Assembly (NCBI GenBank): GCA_002734085.1
Contig: NVXV01000008.1
Span: 62,001 to 126,000, forward strand
Length of the DNA: 64,000 nt
Source: Fluviicola sp.
Lineage (GTDB): Bacteria > Bacteroidota > Bacteroidia > Flavobacteriales_D > Crocinitomicaceae
Reading direction: 5' to 3'
The position numbers and the translations under genes were made by a program. This document shows positions 38,974 through 49,920 of this stretch, piece by piece. The notes below the pieces were generated by a model. The model ran no database searches and was not told where the DNA came from. It worked only from the letters and a program-made list of their open reading frames with translations. How positions within the stretch are numbered: position 1 is the first letter of the stretch; each line of letters opens with the position of its first letter.

Positions 38974-41079
38974 ATGAGATTAAGTTTAGTATGTTTATAT
39001 ATTATTTTGTTTATAGCTTCTTCTTGTCGGATCAATAAAGGATTCGAGGCATTGAATGAGTATAATTACTTTGAAGCTAAAAAACAGTTTGAAAATGCCA
39101 TTGAAAAAAAAACTTCTCCAGCTGCCTATGGTTTAAGTATTGTCTATTTGAAAGAAGACAATCCATTTCATAATTTAGATTCAGCTTATCATTATGGGTT
39201 GTTGGCTGTGGAGACTTATGACTTACTAAAAGAAAATCAACAGCTAAAACTAGCAGAGAAGTATGGGTATACACTCGGTGCTGCAAAACATCAACGCGCA
39301 AAAATCAGTAAGCGTTTTTATAACATAGCTAAGGAGAAACATACAGTGAAAGGGTATAAAGAATTTATTGCGAATCATCCCTGGTCAGATCTAAAAGATT
39401 CAGCTGTTTATGATCTGAATTTATTAGCTTTTGAAAATGCTAAGGAAGAGAATTCGAGTAAAGCTTATCAGAATTATATTAAATTCTACCCTGAGAGTGA
39501 ATACATTGATGAGGCAAAACAACTAAAATATAAAGCTGAATTCTCTGAGTCTATTGTTCCAAACGACCCGAGTTCTTATGCTGAATTTATTCGTCGTTTT
39601 CCTGATAACCCATATGTGGATGATGCATATGCAAGGATTTATCAGTTAGAAACGAAAGAAAACACAGTCGAAGTTTACGATCAGTTTATTTCAAACTATC
39701 CGAACAATCCTTATATATCGGATGCTTGGAAGAATTTATATCGGCTGTATATATCTGATTACAATAAAAGTACCATTGAATCATTTCAAGAAACTTATCC
39801 CAACTTTCCTTTTCCGAAGTTAATTGAACAAGATATTCAATTAGTGGGTAGAGAAATGTACCTATATAAACTCAATGGGAAATATGGATTTATGGACGCA
39901 GAAGGCTTGCCTTATATCCCTCCTAAATATACCTACGCGAGTAATTTCAGCAACGGGTTGGCGGTTGTAACAGAATCTGAAAAGTTCGGCTATGTTAATA
40001 AAAATGGTGACTTAATCATCGAATATCGTTTCGATGATGCGCAAGACTTTATGCATGGTAGAGCGATTATTGAAGAGGATAGGAAGGTAGGGTTAATTGA
40101 CCCAACAGGTAAATATATATTAGATCCCATTTATGAAGACGTTGGTAGCTTCTCTGAAGGCGTGTTTTATGTTCAAACCTCTAAGGGCTATCAATACTTT
40201 AATCTGGAAGGGGATCCTGTTTTTGATATAATTTTTGATGAAGCTTTTTCGTATGAAAACGGTAGAGCTTTTGTTTCAAAGGAGGGCGAAAATGGTTTTA
40301 TTGGTAAAGATGGAAATTTCTTGATTTCTTCATTTAAAGGAAAAATAAGACATTTTAATGATTCAATATATATATTGGAGTTGAGAGACTCAATGACTTT
40401 CATTTATCCAAATGATTCGTTAGTCAATGGGAAATACTTTGATCAAATTGGAAACTTGAAAGAGAATAGAGCAATCGTTCTCAAAGAGGGAAAATATGGA
40501 TATGTTGACGAGAAAGCCAATATTGTTATTCCGATGGAGTTAATTGAATTTTCAAATCTTTTTCAATTTGCACAATTTGTAAACGGACATGCAAAAAAAT
40601 TAAAAGGGAACAGGTATGCACTAATCGATAGTATGGGTAAACAAATATTACCTGCTATTTTTACTGGAATAGGAGACTATGCAGAACTAATTCCTGTGAC
40701 AAAAGGTGATCAATGGGGGTATACCAACAGAGATGCGCGTTTAATTATTAATTATCAATTTGATTATGCATACGCTTTTCAAAATGGAATTGCTTTTGTT
40801 GAAAAACAAGGTAAGATGGGAGCTATTAATATGAAAGGTGAAGTTGTTATACCTATCCGTTATGATGATTTGAATCGTGTTGGCAATGACCTTTTCATAT
40901 TTAAACTTGGTAGTAATATGGGACTATTGAATCAACAAGGTGAACAAGTTGTACCAAATAAGTACAATCGGGTAGTTCCAGTTAGTGATAATTTGTTTCG
41001 ATTGGAGAATAATGAAAGAATTGACTACTACGATGTATCTAAATCAGGTTTAATTACGTTACAAATGGAGGATGAATAA
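38974..41079 (+). CDS. WG-repeat lipoprotein with N-terminal TPR-like region
   Basis: Repeated (K/R)YGFMD..G / KFGYVNKNGDLII.Y.FD WG units. Confidence 0.85.
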   Translation: MRLSLVCLYIILFIASSCRINKGFEALNEYNYFEAKKQFENAIEKKTSPAAYGLSIVYLKEDNPFHNLDSAYHYGLLAVETYDLLKENQQLKLAEKYGYTLGAAKHQRAKISKRFYNIAKEKHTVKGYKEFIANHPWSDLKDSAVYDLNLLAFENAKEENSSKAYQNYIKFYPESEYIDEAKQLKYKAEFSESIVPNDPSSYAEFIRRFPDNPYVDDAYARIYQLETKENTVEVYDQFISNYPNNPYISDAWKNLYRLYISDYNKSTIESFQETYPNFPFPKLIEQDIQLVGREMYLYKLNGKYGFMDAEGLPYIPPKYTYASNFSNGLAVVTESEKFGYVNKNGDLIIEYRFDDAQDFMHGRAIIEEDRKVGLIDPTGKYILDPIYEDVGSFSEGVFYVQTSKGYQYFNLEGDPVFDIIFDEAFSYENGRAFVSKEGENGFIGKDGNFLISSFKGKIRHFNDSIYILELRDSMTFIYPNDSLVNGKYFDQIGNLKENRAIVLKEGKYGYVDEKANIVIPMELIEFSNLFQFAQFVNGHAKKLKGNRYALIDSMGKQILPAIFTGIGDYAELIPVTKGDQWGYTNRDARLIINYQFDYAYAFQNGIAFVEKQGKMGAINMKGEVVIPIRYDDLNRVGNDLFIFKLGSNMGLLNQQGEQVVPNKYNRVVPVSDNLFRLENNERIDYYDVSKSGLITLQMEDE

Positions 41080-41863
41080 AGTATTAGACTTCATAGAAAA
41101 TCATAAGTTTGGGATTATTATAACGTTAGTAGTCCATGTTGTGCTTTTCATTTATTTTCAGTTTGAGACTTATTATGAGCCAGTAAAATATGACACTTGG
41201 GACTTCACAGGTCGAAATATTGAAGCTCCAGATGACATTGAGATATCGCCAGATCAAATTGAAACTCCACAAGAATCGGATTTGTTTCAGTCGAATGAAA
41301 AAGTGACTTCATTTGTGAAAAACGCCAATGATTCTCGCGAAGAAAGTTTTGATGAGAATGTCAAATATACTTCCTACGAGAAAGATCCTTCCGAAAGTAT
41401 TCGCGAATACGAATCGCGTATCAAAGAAGAATTGAATATGGGTAAGAACCAATCTGACCAAGCAAATAGTGAGTCAAATACGGATATAGAAAATAAAAAC
41501 AATCAGTCCGACCCAAAAGAAAATAATGAAAATACCGCAAATGCTAGTAACGAAAAGGTGGCTGGATACACAATGGTCGAATTCAGTCTTACTAGCCGAC
41601 ACCCTCTAAATAAAAATGATTGGTATATCAGAAATCCAGGATACACATGTGGAAATGTAAATGGACTTGTTACTGTTCGTATTGAAGTAGCGCAAAGTGG
41701 TGATGTGGTGGATGCCAAGTATATTCCTGAACGGAGTAGTAACGCCAATCAATGTATGATCAGTAGAGCAGAAGAATATGCATTGAAGTCTAGATTTAAC
41801 TACGATGGGAGTGGGGCTAAATACCAAGAAGGTACAATAACATATCGTTTCGTATACCGTTAG
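41072..41863 (+). CDS. TonB-like energy transducer-type protein
   Basis: N-terminal TM, disordered middle, C-terminal GLVTVRIEVAQSGDVVDAKYIP. Confidence 0.6.
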   Translation: MNKVLDFIENHKFGIIITLVVHVVLFIYFQFETYYEPVKYDTWDFTGRNIEAPDDIEISPDQIETPQESDLFQSNEKVTSFVKNANDSREESFDENVKYTSYEKDPSESIREYESRIKEELNMGKNQSDQANSESNTDIENKNNQSDPKENNENTANASNEKVAGYTMVEFSLTSRHPLNKNDWYIRNPGYTCGNVNGLVTVRIEVAQSGDVVDAKYIPERSSNANQCMISRAEEYALKSRFNYDGSGAKYQEGTITYRFVYR

Positions 41864-41871
41864 TAAATAAC

Positions 41872-42768
41872 ATGAGAAATTTCATTCGAAAAATAACGCC
41901 AGCATTTTTACTAGATTGGTATCGTCGATATAAGAAAATAAAAGTTCGCTCTGAAATTGAACAACAAGCTAAGAATAATGAGGGCTGGACGAAAACAGAC
42001 CTCAAAGACCAATTACAAAGTTTTGGAATTAAAGAAGGTGATACGATTCTTGTTCATTCTTCAATGTCTAAAATAGGTTTTGTTGAAGGTGGGCCAAAAA
42101 CAATTGTTGATGCTTTACTCGAAACCGTTGGACCAAATGGTCACATCTTAATGCCAAATTCTCCAAATGCAAGATTTCAGCTTGACTACATTCAAGAGAT
42201 TCACTATTTTGATGTACTTAATGATAAAAGTAAGTTAGGAGCTATTTCTGAGTATTTTAGAAATCATGAAAATGCTGTTCGTAGTTGGCATCCAACTGAA
42301 CCCGTAAGTTGTATCGGTCCGGATACTGAATTTTTTGTTGGGACGCATTTCAACCAAATCACACCATACAATGAAAATAGTCCTTTCTATAAAGTAGCGG
42401 AACGAAATGGAAAAATACTCATGATAGGTGTAACACTTGATAATGCTGGAACGAATTTACACACTCTAGAAGACGCTATAGAAGATTTTAAATATCCCGT
42501 TTATCATCCAACCGTTTTTGAAACTAAAATAGTTGACCCGAAGGGAGAAGAACATCGCGTAACAACTAAAGTTCACGACCCTATTTGGTCTAAGAAAAGA
42601 AAGTGTGATGGATTAATCCCGCTTTTTGAAGAACGAAATGTACTTGAATTTGTTAAGTTTGGTAATGCCTCCACACTTTTATTAGATGCAAGAAAAATGT
42701 TGGATGTGATGATAGAGGAGTATAAAGAACATGGAGTAACAATGTATACACCAAACGGCAGTAAATAA
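41872..42768 (+). CDS. AAC(3)-family (YokD-like) acetyltransferase
   Basis: GDTILVHSSMSKIGFVEGGPKTIVDALLETVGPNG...SWHPTEPVSCIG. Confidence 0.85.
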   Translation: MRNFIRKITPAFLLDWYRRYKKIKVRSEIEQQAKNNEGWTKTDLKDQLQSFGIKEGDTILVHSSMSKIGFVEGGPKTIVDALLETVGPNGHILMPNSPNARFQLDYIQEIHYFDVLNDKSKLGAISEYFRNHENAVRSWHPTEPVSCIGPDTEFFVGTHFNQITPYNENSPFYKVAERNGKILMIGVTLDNAGTNLHTLEDAIEDFKYPVYHPTVFETKIVDPKGEEHRVTTKVHDPIWSKKRKCDGLIPLFEERNVLEFVKFGNASTLLLDARKMLDVMIEEYKEHGVTMYTPNGSK

Positions 42769-42776
42769 TAGAGTTT

Positions 42777-43142
42777 ATGGAAGAAAAATTGACGTTAGTA
42801 TTAGGAGCAAGTGAGAACCCAAGCCGCTATGCAAATATTGCAGTTAAACGACTTCAAAGTCATAATATGCCAGTAATTGCAGTAGGATATAAAGAAGGAG
42901 ATATCGATGGGACAAAGATTCAAAAAGAGTTTCCTAGCGATGAAGATGTAGATACAGTGACCCTGTACTTATCAAAGAAAAATCAAATTCAGTACTATGA
43001 TGATATTGTCAATCTAAAACCAAAGCGTGTGATTTTCAATCCAGGTACGGCCAATCAAGAATTTGAAGATCGACTCGCAAAAAATGACATTGAAGTAATT
43101 GACGCTTGTACGCTTGTTATGCTAAGTACAGGAGAATATTAA
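42777..43142 (+). CDS. CoA-binding domain protein
   Basis: LTLVLGASENPSRYANIAVKRL...VIFNPGTANQEFEDRL. Confidence 0.85.
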   Translation: MEEKLTLVLGASENPSRYANIAVKRLQSHNMPVIAVGYKEGDIDGTKIQKEFPSDEDVDTVTLYLSKKNQIQYYDDIVNLKPKRVIFNPGTANQEFEDRLAKNDIEVIDACTLVMLSTGEY

Positions 43143-43144
43143 AA

Positions 43145-43717
43145 ATGAACTGGATCAAAAAGCGAAAGTGGGATTTACTATTCCTATTGTTAATTGGTTT
43201 ACTTTTTATTCCATCAGTTCGTAAACCAGTGCAAGTATTCGTTCAAAGAATTATTGCCACTAGTCCAGATGAGTTAGCAGAAAGTGAGAAGGTAGAAGTG
43301 AACAGCTATGACTGGGAGTTATTGTCCATGAAAGGAGAAGTAGTTAATTTCTCCGAATCGATTGGAAGACCTGTTGTTCTCAATTTATGGGCTACTTGGT
43401 GTCCACCTTGTATCGCTGAAATGCCTGCATTACAAAATTTGTATGATTCATTTGGTATAGAGGTAGATTTCTATTTTGTGTCTTCCGAAGATTCGGATAA
43501 ATTAAAAAAATGGCTTAAATCTAAAGAGTATAATTTACCTGTTTACAACGCATATTCAGCGTATCCAAAAGAATTTGAATCTAATACCCTTCCCACGACA
43601 TTTGTTCTGAATAAGCAGGGCAGAATTGTAATGAAAGAAGTGGGTAGCGCTAAATGGGACAGTGATGGCGTGAAAGACTTTCTACAAGAATTAATAGATG
43701 AGAAGCAAGCGAATTAA
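43145..43717 (+). CDS. TlpA-like thiol-disulfide oxidoreductase; ORF opens at 43106, likely start at 43145
   Basis: LNLWATWCPPCIAEMPALQ. Confidence 0.9.
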   Translation: MNWIKKRKWDLLFLLLIGLLFIPSVRKPVQVFVQRIIATSPDELAESEKVEVNSYDWELLSMKGEVVNFSESIGRPVVLNLWATWCPPCIAEMPALQNLYDSFGIEVDFYFVSSEDSDKLKKWLKSKEYNLPVYNAYSAYPKEFESNTLPTTFVLNKQGRIVMKEVGSAKWDSDGVKDFLQELIDEKQAN

Positions 43718-44334
43718 GATTTTCCAAACAAATTCCTATCCTTAGAAAACACAAAATTTCGAGTAATTGGACCTTCATTCATTAGTAAATCAAGAATAGA
43801 TAAATTGGAGTAAAAAGGCATTTTATCAGAAAAAACCTGAATGTATTTTCGCTGTTCTTGTTCGAATTTCTTGGTGTCTAATGAAACGCGGTAATCATTT
43901 GGAGATTCTGGAGCGATATATTTTTCTGAGAACTCAACATTAATATTCAAATCAAGCCAAGACAGAACTGTTTTAAGAATGTATTGATTGTAGTCTATTA
44001 GCAATTTTTCTTTGCGGTAAATCAAATCCTTGACAAGCGGACCGTAATAGAAGAAGTATGGCGCATGTTTATAGCTACTTTCTATTGCTTTCCAATGGTC
44101 TTTTCGCCAACTGGTTTCTTCAACTATTTCAATCTCCTGTATGATGGATTTACTCCCTTTTGGCCGAAGAACCGGAACACTTAAGTACATTGGTCCATTA
44201 CTGCCCAGAATTTGAGTCCTATTACGCCAAGTTTGTTTTTTGTAGAACTCATGAACGTCAATAGTAATCTCTTCGTACTTTGCTAAAGCTTGAAAGTAGG
44301 GGAGTTCTCCAAAATAATTTGTAGAAAAAAGCAT
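43714..44334 (-). CDS. WbqC-like family protein
   Basis: LFSTNYFGELPYFQALAKYEEITIDVHEFYKKQTWRNRTQI. Confidence 0.85.
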   Translation of the reverse strand: MLFSTNYFGELPYFQALAKYEEITIDVHEFYKKQTWRNRTQILGSNGPMYLSVPVLRPKGSKSIIQEIEIVEETSWRKDHWKAIESSYKHAPYFFYYGPLVKDLIYRKEKLLIDYNQYILKTVLSWLDLNINVEFSEKYIAPESPNDYRVSLDTKKFEQEQRKYIQVFSDKMPFYSNLSILDLLMNEGPITRNFVFSKDRNLFGKS

Positions 44335-46271
44335 TACTCAATCCACGTAAATAAACGATTCCAACGAATTCCCTCATCCGGATCTTTTGAAAACCAAACA
44401 AGAGAAGCTTTACCAACGATGTGATCTTCAGGGACAAATCCCCAGACACGTGAGTCAGCAGAGTTGTAACGGTTATCTCCCATCATCCAATAATAATCCA
44501 TTTCGAATGTATACGTTGTAGCTTCTTTTCCATCAATGAAGTATTTGCTATCTTTTTCTACAAAATCGTGTAGTTCGTATGCTCGAATAACTCTTTCGTA
44601 CCACGCTACATTATGAGGATTTAACTCTATAGTTTCTCCTTTCTTAGGTACCCAGAATTTTTCAAAGTTGGATACTGTATTGTGATGGTTTAGAGATTTT
44701 GGATACATCTTTAGTTGTTGTATTCTAGTAAGAATAGTTGGTGCTTGACCACTTTCATAGTTTTGAGGATCATCTAGCTCGAATTCCGCATGAGGGTAAT
44801 TCTTTTTCATTTTAGTAAGCTGATCGTCACTAAGGAACATGTTTAACCCTTCTCTAGTATAGTATTGTTCGTCTGTGATATCGTACTTACTCTCAAGGAC
44901 ATTTTTACTTGGCAATTTTAAGTTACTTACTTTATATTGTTTTAATCGGTACTTGAAATCTGGTATTTTTTTATTGTTAACAAACACATTAGAATTAACT
45001 ATTTCAATAGAATCCCCAGCTATACCAATACATCTTTTAATGTAGTTTTCACGTTTATCAACCGGTCTATAAACTACACCATAATGATCGATTATTGTTC
45101 CTTCAGATCCAGAATAGGTTTTCTTTTTTACACCTATTTCTTCTCGAGCTCTATCTTTCCAATACTCAAGATTCTTGACGAATTTTCCATACCTCTTCGA
45201 ATTCGAATAATAATCATCAATGACAGTGTGAATATTCTTATCGTATTCTTCTTGGAATTTTTCTCCTTCATATTTTGCCTTTAAATAATCTTTAAACTCT
45301 TCTTTTCTTTTGGCAAAAGCTGGATCGTTTTCTGGAAGATCTTCCAAATAGCCTATTGAAACACTTCTTAAATTATTTTCTGCCTGATATAACCTAAGCG
45401 CTTCACTTAGAACAATTCCATGATAATCATGTCCCATTAAACCATTAGGCATTCTTGGGTCATAAACAGCCGTATCTCCAGAAGGGTAGTTAAATACGAC
45501 AACATCAAAATTCTCTACATCATCCCAACCTGGTAGACGCGTATATTCTAGTTTTTCTAAAGTTGTATAAGATTTGATATCCAACCATGGAATAGTGTTG
45601 TGAACTAGAGGGAAGGAGAGAGGTGTTACAGGTACTTTCGGACCGTAAGCCAATTTATTTACAAATAAAAAATCTCCCACCAAAAGTGTTTTTTCCATTG
45701 AACCAGTTGGGATTTGGAATGGTTCAAAAACGTATGTTCGAATAGCACTAGCTGCAATTAATGCAAATAAGATACTATCTCCCCATTCTTTAATAATTGT
45801 TTTTTTTCCTTTCTTTTTCTTTTGAAGTGCACCTAAAACAAGAGCGATTGCGTGACCAATAATAGGCAAGGAGAGAAATAAAACCAGATGATCACTGTTT
45901 TTACGTCTCTGTATATCTTTTTCATTCTCCCAATCGGTTGTGAACTCTGGTTGAAGTGAGTCATCGTTGGCTATTTTTGCCATTAAAAGGAAGGGGAAGA
46001 AGATCCCTTGTAATGTGTCACCAATGGTAAAAAAACCATACTTTCTAATGTAACTAACATTAAAGACCATCCACATAATCAAGTGAATTCCTGGAATAAT
46101 CATTAAGAATGCCCACCACCATGGTTGTCCTGCAATTTTTGAGGCAATAGCATAGTTATAACCTGGAACCAGTGCTTCCCATTGTTTGTGTCCCGCTTTT
46201 GGAAAACTTTTCCACCACATAGCGATGTATGGGTAAACTAAAAAGAACAAGTAAAAATATAATGCTGACAT
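44334..46271 (-). CDS. lepB: Signal peptidase I, large form with N-terminal TM region and long insert
   Basis: PFQIPTGSMEKTLLVGDFLFVNK; MDYYWMMGDNRYNSADSRVWGFVPEDHIVGKA. Confidence 0.9.
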   Translation of the reverse strand: MSALYFYLFFLVYPYIAMWWKSFPKAGHKQWEALVPGYNYAIASKIAGQPWWWAFLMIIPGIHLIMWMVFNVSYIRKYGFFTIGDTLQGIFFPFLLMAKIANDDSLQPEFTTDWENEKDIQRRKNSDHLVLFLSLPIIGHAIALVLGALQKKKKGKKTIIKEWGDSILFALIAASAIRTYVFEPFQIPTGSMEKTLLVGDFLFVNKLAYGPKVPVTPLSFPLVHNTIPWLDIKSYTTLEKLEYTRLPGWDDVENFDVVVFNYPSGDTAVYDPRMPNGLMGHDYHGIVLSEALRLYQAENNLRSVSIGYLEDLPENDPAFAKRKEEFKDYLKAKYEGEKFQEEYDKNIHTVIDDYYSNSKRYGKFVKNLEYWKDRAREEIGVKKKTYSGSEGTIIDHYGVVYRPVDKRENYIKRCIGIAGDSIEIVNSNVFVNNKKIPDFKYRLKQYKVSNLKLPSKNVLESKYDITDEQYYTREGLNMFLSDDQLTKMKKNYPHAEFELDDPQNYESGQAPTILTRIQQLKMYPKSLNHHNTVSNFEKFWVPKKGETIELNPHNVAWYERVIRAYELHDFVEKDSKYFIDGKEATTYTFEMDYYWMMGDNRYNSADSRVWGFVPEDHIVGKASLVWFSKDPDEGIRWNRLFTWIE

Positions 46272-46295
46272 AATTTATTTTCTTTAATACTATTG

Positions 46296-47027
46296 TTATT
46301 GAAGTTTTAATACATCCTTCATTGTGTAAACTCCTTTTTTATCAATGATCCATTCTGCGGCTAACACAGCCCCTAAAGCAAAACCTTTTCTATTGTGAGC
46401 TTCGTGTTTTATTGAAATTGTATCAATGACTGATTTATAATGTATGGAATGTGTTCCTTTCACTTCTGGTTCTCGAATGGCTTCGATATTTATTGCTTTA
46501 CCATCTGCATTCGTTTTTGAACCTTGAGGGCATATCCAATCTTGGTAAGTAGAATTATTTTCTATAATACCTTCTGCTAACGTTATTGCTGTACCACTAG
46601 GTGCATCGAGTTTTTCAGTATGATGAATTTCTTCCATACTCACATCATATGCTGTATGTTGACTCATTAGTTTTGCAAGCACTTGATTTAGCTTGAAAAA
46701 GAGATTTACTCCCACACTGAAGTTGGAAGCGTGTAAAAGCACAGTATCATTCGAATTAACACGTTCAGTAACTTGCTGCAGTGATTCATTCCAGCCAGTT
46801 GTTCCGATTACAGCAGGAATTTTATGATCTACTAAATAGTGAATATTGGATAAAACTGCCGATGGTGTTGAGAAGTCAATAGCAACATCAAAGCTGTTAG
46901 TATCTTGATCTTCTAAAGGATTTTCACTAGTAATTTTTGCAGTAATCGTATGGCCACGTTCCAAAGCGATTGTTTCAATCTCTTTACCCATTTTTCCGTA
47001 TCCAACCAGTGCAATTTTCATTTCCAT
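46296..47027 (-). CDS. dapB: 4-hydroxy-tetrahydrodipicolinate reductase
   Basis: KIALVGYGKMGKEIE; EIHHTEKLDAPSGTA. Confidence 0.95.
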   Translation of the reverse strand: MEMKIALVGYGKMGKEIETIALERGHTITAKITSENPLEDQDTNSFDVAIDFSTPSAVLSNIHYLVDHKIPAVIGTTGWNESLQQVTERVNSNDTVLLHASNFSVGVNLFFKLNQVLAKLMSQHTAYDVSMEEIHHTEKLDAPSGTAITLAEGIIENNSTYQDWICPQGSKTNADGKAINIEAIREPEVKGTHSIHYKSVIDTISIKHEAHNRKGFALGAVLAAEWIIDKKGVYTMKDVLKLQ

Positions 47028-47078
47028 GCGTTTTAGAACGTAACAAAAGTAAAAGAAAGTATATGCTGAAGCTCCATT

Positions 47079-47654
47079 TTAACGAAAATTAAGTGTAAGA
47101 GCCAATCCTGGAGAATTGAACTGCTGTAAACTAGGTCTAATATTGAGGGTTAAGTCTTGGCTAACGTCAAAATTAACAAAGTGAGCACTTACGTGAGCAT
47201 CCAGCACATTTAATGCGTAAACTGCTATAAATGCAAATATCATTAAATCCCTACTTCTTTCAGCATTTTGATATAAAAGTAATACTCCCTGACTATCATA
47301 TTGTAGCAAGTCTTGATTATTAGGGTTGGGTTCTCCATTATCAATTCTATAATTATATTCTTTTCTTAACCTCCGTTGCTCAATATTGTTCTGAATTGCA
47401 AAGTAACTAGTAACGCCTAATCCAGCATATATGATAGGAACTTTCCAAAAAGCATTTTTTTTACCTTTTGGCATTGCCAAATGATTATATACCTGTCCTG
47501 CTCCAGGAAGTAATGCGCTAAGTAATGTAGCCCTTTTGGGTGAATGAGAAGTATCTTCAACGACACCAGAATTAACGAGTGAATCTGACAAACTGTTCTC
47601 TTGTGCGTTTAAGACGAAAGAAGTAAATAAAAAACAACACAATAAAACACGCAT
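47079..47654 (-). CDS. DUF5683-type membrane protein
   Basis: PKRATLLSALLPGAGQVYN motif. Confidence 0.75.
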   Translation of the reverse strand: MRVLLCCFLFTSFVLNAQENSLSDSLVNSGVVEDTSHSPKRATLLSALLPGAGQVYNHLAMPKGKKNAFWKVPIIYAGLGVTSYFAIQNNIEQRRLRKEYNYRIDNGEPNPNNQDLLQYDSQGVLLLYQNAERSRDLMIFAFIAVYALNVLDAHVSAHFVNFDVSQDLTLNIRPSLQQFNSPGLALTLNFR

Positions 47655-47658
47655 TAGG

Positions 47659-48558
47659 TTAATCGTTTAGAATTTCTATAATACGGTTTAAATCAACCTC
47701 AGAGTTGAAATTAATAATCACTTTACCATTGCCATTGGGCTGTTTTTTGATCTGTACCTTCGCAGCTACTTTATCAGAAAAACGCTCTGCAAATTCGTTT
47801 TGTGTTTGGCTTACTTTGTGCTTTGGTTTTTCTCTCTTTGTGTTGGTTGGCGTTTCTTTTCCTTCACGAATTAAATCTTCTACCTGTCGAACCGATAAGT
47901 TGTCCTCAATTATTTTATCAAAAATATTGAGTTGTTTCTTTTCGTCATCCAGAGCAACTAATGCTCTAGCGTGCCCCATTGAAACTTCTTTCTCACGAAC
48001 GGCCAATTGAATTTTAGCAGGAAGTTTTAATAACCTTAAATGATTTGTAATTGATGTTCTGCTTTTGGAAATTTGTTTTCCTAATTTTTCTTGTGTCAAG
48101 TTACATTCCTGAATAAGTCGCTGATAGGAGAGGGCTACTTCGATGGCATTCAGGTCTTCGCGTTGTATATTTTCAACCAATGCCATTTCGAGCATAGCTT
48201 GATCATTAGCAACCCTGATGTAAGCGGGCACTTCTTCTAATCCAGCAATTTGAGACGCCTTAAAACGACGCTCTCCAGAAATCAACTGGTATTTATTTCG
48301 TCCTAATTTACGAACGGTCAAGGGCTGAATAATTCCATGCGTTGCAATAGACTCACTTAATTGCTCAAGTGCTTCTTCTTCAAAATGAGTTCTAGGGTTG
48401 AAAGGATTTGCTTCAATATGATTAATAGGCAACATCGCAACCGATCCTAATACCGAAGAATCAGAAATTTCTCTTGACGTTATATCTGTCGCAGAACTTT
48501 CCAGTAATGCACTTAAACCTTTACCTAATGCTGGGCGTTTCTTCGAGTTAGAGCTCAT
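47659..48558 (-). CDS. parB: ParB/RepB/Spo0J partition protein
   Basis: LGKGLSALL, NPFNPRTHFEEEALEQLSESI, ISGERRFKAS. Confidence 0.95.
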   Translation of the reverse strand: MSSNSKKRPALGKGLSALLESSATDITSREISDSSVLGSVAMLPINHIEANPFNPRTHFEEEALEQLSESIATHGIIQPLTVRKLGRNKYQLISGERRFKASQIAGLEEVPAYIRVANDQAMLEMALVENIQREDLNAIEVALSYQRLIQECNLTQEKLGKQISKSRTSITNHLRLLKLPAKIQLAVREKEVSMGHARALVALDDEKKQLNIFDKIIEDNLSVRQVEDLIREGKETPTNTKREKPKHKVSQTQNEFAERFSDKVAAKVQIKKQPNGNGKVIINFNSEVDLNRIIEILND

Positions 48559-49360
48559 CTTCTAATGATATTTTATTGTCGTCTGATTGTAGTCTTGTTG
48601 CTTCATTACGTTGCAAAATTTCGCGTGCCAAATTTAAATAATTTACAGCACCTTTACTTGTTGCATCATGCATAATAATTGTAGATCCATGACTAGGAGC
48701 CTCTGCTAAGTTTGTATTTCTGTGAATTACAGTATCAAACACCAATTTCTGGAAATGCGTTTTTAACTCTTCTACTACATGATTTGCAAGACGAAGACGC
48801 GTGTCATACATTGTAATTAATAAACCTTCAATGTCTAAATCAGTATTTAAACGACCTTGGACAATTTTAATTGTGTTTAATAATTTTCCTAATCCTTCCA
48901 AAGAGTAATACTCGGATTGTACAGGAACAATAACCGAATCAGCAGAAGTTAAAGCATTAACTGTTATCAGTCCAAGAGAAGGAGAACAATCTATTAGTAT
49001 GAAGTCATAATTATCCTTAATTTTGTCTAAAACCGTCTTTAATAAATACTCTCGATTAGGCATATTAATCATCTCTAATTCAGCACCTACTAAATCTATA
49101 TGTGAAGGGAGTACATCTAAATTTGGATTATCAGTAGTTAAAATAACTTCTGAAGGATGAACTTCATTTATCAAGCAATCATATATATTTTTTGTCTGCT
49201 TAGGATCAAAACCAACACCTGAAGTAGCGTTCGCTTGAGGATCTGCATCAACAATCAGTGTTTTATATTCTAACACACCAAAACTACCGCCTAAATTTAC
49301 AGCTGTAGTAGTTTTTCCAACCCCGCCTTTCTGATTTGCTACGGCAATTATTTTCCCCAT
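48548..49360 (-). CDS. parA: ParA/Soj ATPase
   Basis: IAVANQKGGVGKTTTAVNL; LIDCSPSLGLIT. Confidence 0.95.
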   Translation of the reverse strand: MGKIIAVANQKGGVGKTTTAVNLGGSFGVLEYKTLIVDADPQANATSGVGFDPKQTKNIYDCLINEVHPSEVILTTDNPNLDVLPSHIDLVGAELEMINMPNREYLLKTVLDKIKDNYDFILIDCSPSLGLITVNALTSADSVIVPVQSEYYSLEGLGKLLNTIKIVQGRLNTDLDIEGLLITMYDTRLRLANHVVEELKTHFQKLVFDTVIHRNTNLAEAPSHGSTIIMHDATSKGAVNYLNLAREILQRNEATRLQSDDNKISLEDEL

Positions 49361-49474
49361 TTTATTATTGTTAATCTATATTTATTAAACGAACAAGATA
49401 TGAATTTAAAATTCAATTTAAGTACAATTTTAAAAGAAAAATTATAAGACTATTGAAGCTCTTTGTCAAGTAAA

Positions 49475-49801
49475 TCAAGACAACTCATCGAAATCAACTG
49501 ACGTATAAGAAGTTGAGTCGGACGCGTCACTATATTCATCTGTTTGTTTTAATTCTTCAATTTTGTTTAGTGCATCTTGAAGCCCTTCCGTGAACTTTTC
49601 AAAATCTTCTTTGTAAAGAAATAGCTTATGTTTCTGATAACTAGGCTGTCCATTATAGGTTGTCTTTTTGCTTTCTGTTAAAGTTACATACAAGTCATTG
49701 TTTCGAGTAGACTTAACGTCAAAGAAATAAGTTCTTTTTCCCGCTCTTACAACTTTCGAGTAAACTTCATCGTTTCTAACAGCTTTCTTCTCTTCTTCCA
49801 T
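49475..49801 (-). CDS. DUF3276 (PUR-alpha-like) protein
   Basis: VRAGKRTYFFDVKSTRNNDLYVTLTESKK. Confidence 0.85.
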   Translation of the reverse strand: MEEEKKAVRNDEVYSKVVRAGKRTYFFDVKSTRNNDLYVTLTESKKTTYNGQPSYQKHKLFLYKEDFEKFTEGLQDALNKIEELKQTDEYSDASDSTSYTSVDFDELS

Positions 49802-49920
49802 ATTCCTAAACTTTTCTGAACTGTATACAAATATTTAGTTTTTTTTTGTTTCCTACAACTAAAATATCAAACTTGTTAATAACTTTAACCAGAAAGTGAA
49901 CTACTTTTAAAAATGAAACT

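Noticed and set aside
41872-42768. AAC(3)-family protein as an aminoglycoside resistance gene
   Set aside because: Family includes many non-resistance YokD-like enzymes; it sits in a housekeeping-like gene string with no resistance context.
47659-49360. parS sites near parAB
   Set aside because: Scanned for TGTTNCACGTGNAACA-like sequence around the operon; none seen by eye.
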